DNA of 14,481 nucleotides from positions 1 through 14,481 of the forward strand of contig JAXJRB010000104.1 of the NCBI GenBank assembly GCA_036310845.1, in the 5' to 3' direction. This stretch comes from COE1 sp036310845 (GTDB lineage: Bacteria; Bacillota; Clostridia; Lachnospirales; Lachnospiraceae). Positions 13,422-14,481 of this stretch are shown one piece after another. A program made the translations under genes and the position numbers. The notes below the pieces were generated by a model. That model did not search any database. It saw only the letters and a program-made list of their open reading frames with translations, and was not told the origin of the DNA. Within the stretch, counting starts at the first letter, position 1. Each line of letters begins with the position of its first letter.

Positions 13422-14309
13422 ATGAAAATTCAACCATTAAATGATGAAAAAATGAAAAAAGACGGATGGGAAGATGTCTATGTGTTTGGATATTCCAAGG
13501 TACATATTTTTCAGCATATTTTCGATAAAGATTGTAAAAATATTATGCTTATCCACACACCTGTTACAGCAGTAAAAAACTGTTATGAATGCTATGAACA
13601 GTTGGCAAGGGAGTATTCTTTTAATGTGTTTACGATGGATTACGCTCCGGGAGAAGGGGAATGTGGAGGAGAGACAAAGGAGTTTACATTAGAGAATATG
13701 ACTGCAAACATAGATGCGGTCTATCAGTATATCTGTGAAAATTATTCAAGTGAGATTCATTTATTAGGCTATACAGGAGCGGGGGCAATTATAGCACAGT
13801 ACTATTTGGGTATAAATCCCGGATTTAAAAGCTTTTCACAGTTTGCCTGTGGAATCTACGGAAATACAAAACCTCTCGGAGTACCCACTTTTCTGGCAAA
13901 ACCGATGTTATCTGTTTGTCGCCTGATTACAAAGAAACGACCTGATTTTACGATGGCATTTAAGCCGCCAAAGGCAAAGGGATTTCAGGCAGAATCAGAT
14001 AATGAATTTTATGAGTCAATGATAGCATATCGTGATTCGAGTTTCTTTGACTTAAAAATCAATAGCTTGGTACAGATATTAGAATGCATGCTTGGTGCAG
14101 AGAGTATGCTTAAAATGGAGATTACATGTCCAACCCTTGTATTTAAAACATTGCATGACCGTTATTTTCCGAAAGAGTATTTTGATTGTTACTATGCGTC
14201 ACTACAATGTGAAAAAAAGCTCGTAGAAATTAACGATACGCATAACAGTTATTTTATTCATCCGGAGCCTTTTATGCGGGAAATCGCAAGCTGGGTGGAG
14301 AGTCATTAA
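13422..14309 (+). CDS. Alpha/beta hydrolase-fold protein with Thr at the nucleophile position
   Basis: A 295-residue soluble protein without signal peptide. Fold markers run in order: IMLIHTPVTA (41-50) where the oxyanion loop sits, NVFTMDYAPGEGECGGET (68-85) like the DxxGxGxS strand, LLGYTGAGAI (114-123) at the nucleophile elbow, LVFKTLHDRYFP (239-250) with Asp246, and NDTHNSYF (271-278) with His274. Acid and base are present, but the elbow has Thr118 instead of Ser, and no G-x-S-x-G is found. It may use Thr, have a changed reaction, or be a non-catalytic binding protein. GAGG (13414-13417) lies 4 nt before the ATG. It is translated with the TetR gene 25 nt upstream, which suggests its substrate or product is the TetR ligand (inference). 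Confidence 0.8.
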   Translation: MKIQPLNDEKMKKDGWEDVYVFGYSKVHIFQHIFDKDCKNIMLIHTPVTAVKNCYECYEQLAREYSFNVFTMDYAPGEGECGGETKEFTLENMTANIDAVYQYICENYSSEIHLLGYTGAGAIIAQYYLGINPGFKSFSQFACGIYGNTKPLGVPTFLAKPMLSVCRLITKKRPDFTMAFKPPKAKGFQAESDNEFYESMIAYRDSSFFDLKINSLVQILECMLGAESMLKMEITCPTLVFKTLHDRYFPKEYFDCYYASLQCEKKLVEINDTHNSYFIHPEPFMREIASWVESH

Positions 14310-14370
14310 AAATAAGGTCTTTTCAAAACAATCGATGGTTATTTGTATAAATATAGCGATTAATTGTTTG

Positions 14371-14434
14371 GGGACGTTTCGTTTGTCATGATACTGGGAT
14401 TTTGACCTCAGTAGCATGACAAAAGGAACGTCCC
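14371..14434. repeat. REP-like long hairpin
   Basis: GGGACGTTTC...TACTG (14371-14396) and CAGTA...AACGTCCC (14409-14434) are 26-nt arms complementary at 23 positions, with a 12-nt loop. A partial third copy of the TTTGTCATG motif follows at 14435-14445. GGGACGTTCC-type palindromes with TTTGTCATG recur in many Firmicutes genomes and often accompany REP-associated (IS200-like) transposases, from general knowledge. None is visible before the window ends. There is no T-run making it a normal terminator. Confidence 0.6.
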
Positions 14435-14481
14435 TTTGTCATGCTATTCTTGTAGATGATGATATTTTGCAAGAATTATGG

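Larger units (their letters stand above)
12254..14481. mobile_element. Putative tRNA-anchored cassette 3, left part (TetR + alpha/beta hydrolase)
   Basis: It starts with the third left-end block and carries a truncated gene, a TetR regulator and a hydrolase. The right-end promoter block and a fourth tRNA fragment are not found before the window ends, so the right limit is unknown and the end coordinate is only the window edge. Confidence 0.4.

Overview
The window looks like low-GC Clostridia, most likely Lachnospiraceae. The reasons are AT-rich codon use, strong AGGAGG-type ribosome sites, a Bacillus/Clostridium-type parS site, the gene order parA-parB-DUF4446-HD protein-serS, and a DUF3881-type protein, a family I associate with Lachnospiraceae. 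The left part is probably close to the chromosome origin.

Region 1 (1-771) has no convincing gene. It holds a cluster of overlapping inverted repeats (11-264), a perfect parS centromere site (439-454) and the parA promoter area. Region 2 (772-6472) is one co-directional core block: parA, parB, a DUF4446 membrane protein, a degenerate HD-GYP protein, seryl-tRNA synthetase and a DUF3881 protein. Gaps are 18-89 nt and no terminator is visible between them.

Region 3 (6479-6879) is a tRNA locus. A strong promoter reads through a broken tRNA-Arg-like copy and a complete tRNA-Arg(CCU), ending at an intrinsic terminator.

Region 4 (6795-14481) is accessory DNA with a modular layout. The 3' half of the tRNA-Arg gene, from the anticodon loop (CTCCTAAG) onward, occurs three times (6795, 9017, 12254). 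Each time it is followed by the same terminator and the same block carrying TTTGTCAGCGAAA motifs. The second and third copies are preceded by a shared sequence that is not tRNA. This is what tandem site-specific integration at the anticodon loop would leave. It divides the region into cassette 1 (TetR repressor and membrane-anchored alpha/beta hydrolase, divergent), cassette 2 (MATE efflux pump and AraC regulator) and cassette 3 (gene remnant, TetR regulator, atypical alpha/beta hydrolase; right end not seen). No integrase or transposase is encoded in any of them. The best candidate for an undescribed system is therefore a tandem array of integrase-less, tRNA-anchored cassettes that carry regulator-plus-effector pairs and would have to be moved in trans.

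Each cassette starts with the tRNA half and a terminator, so the tRNA stays intact and read-through from upstream is blocked. The cassettes therefore need their own promoters. Candidates are visible in cassette 1 (two TTGAATATCATTCAA operators) and cassette 3 (20-bp perfect palindrome next to TTGACA-N17-TATGTT). The window ends in a REP-like 26-bp hairpin (14371-14434). All assignments come from reading the sequence; no database search was run.
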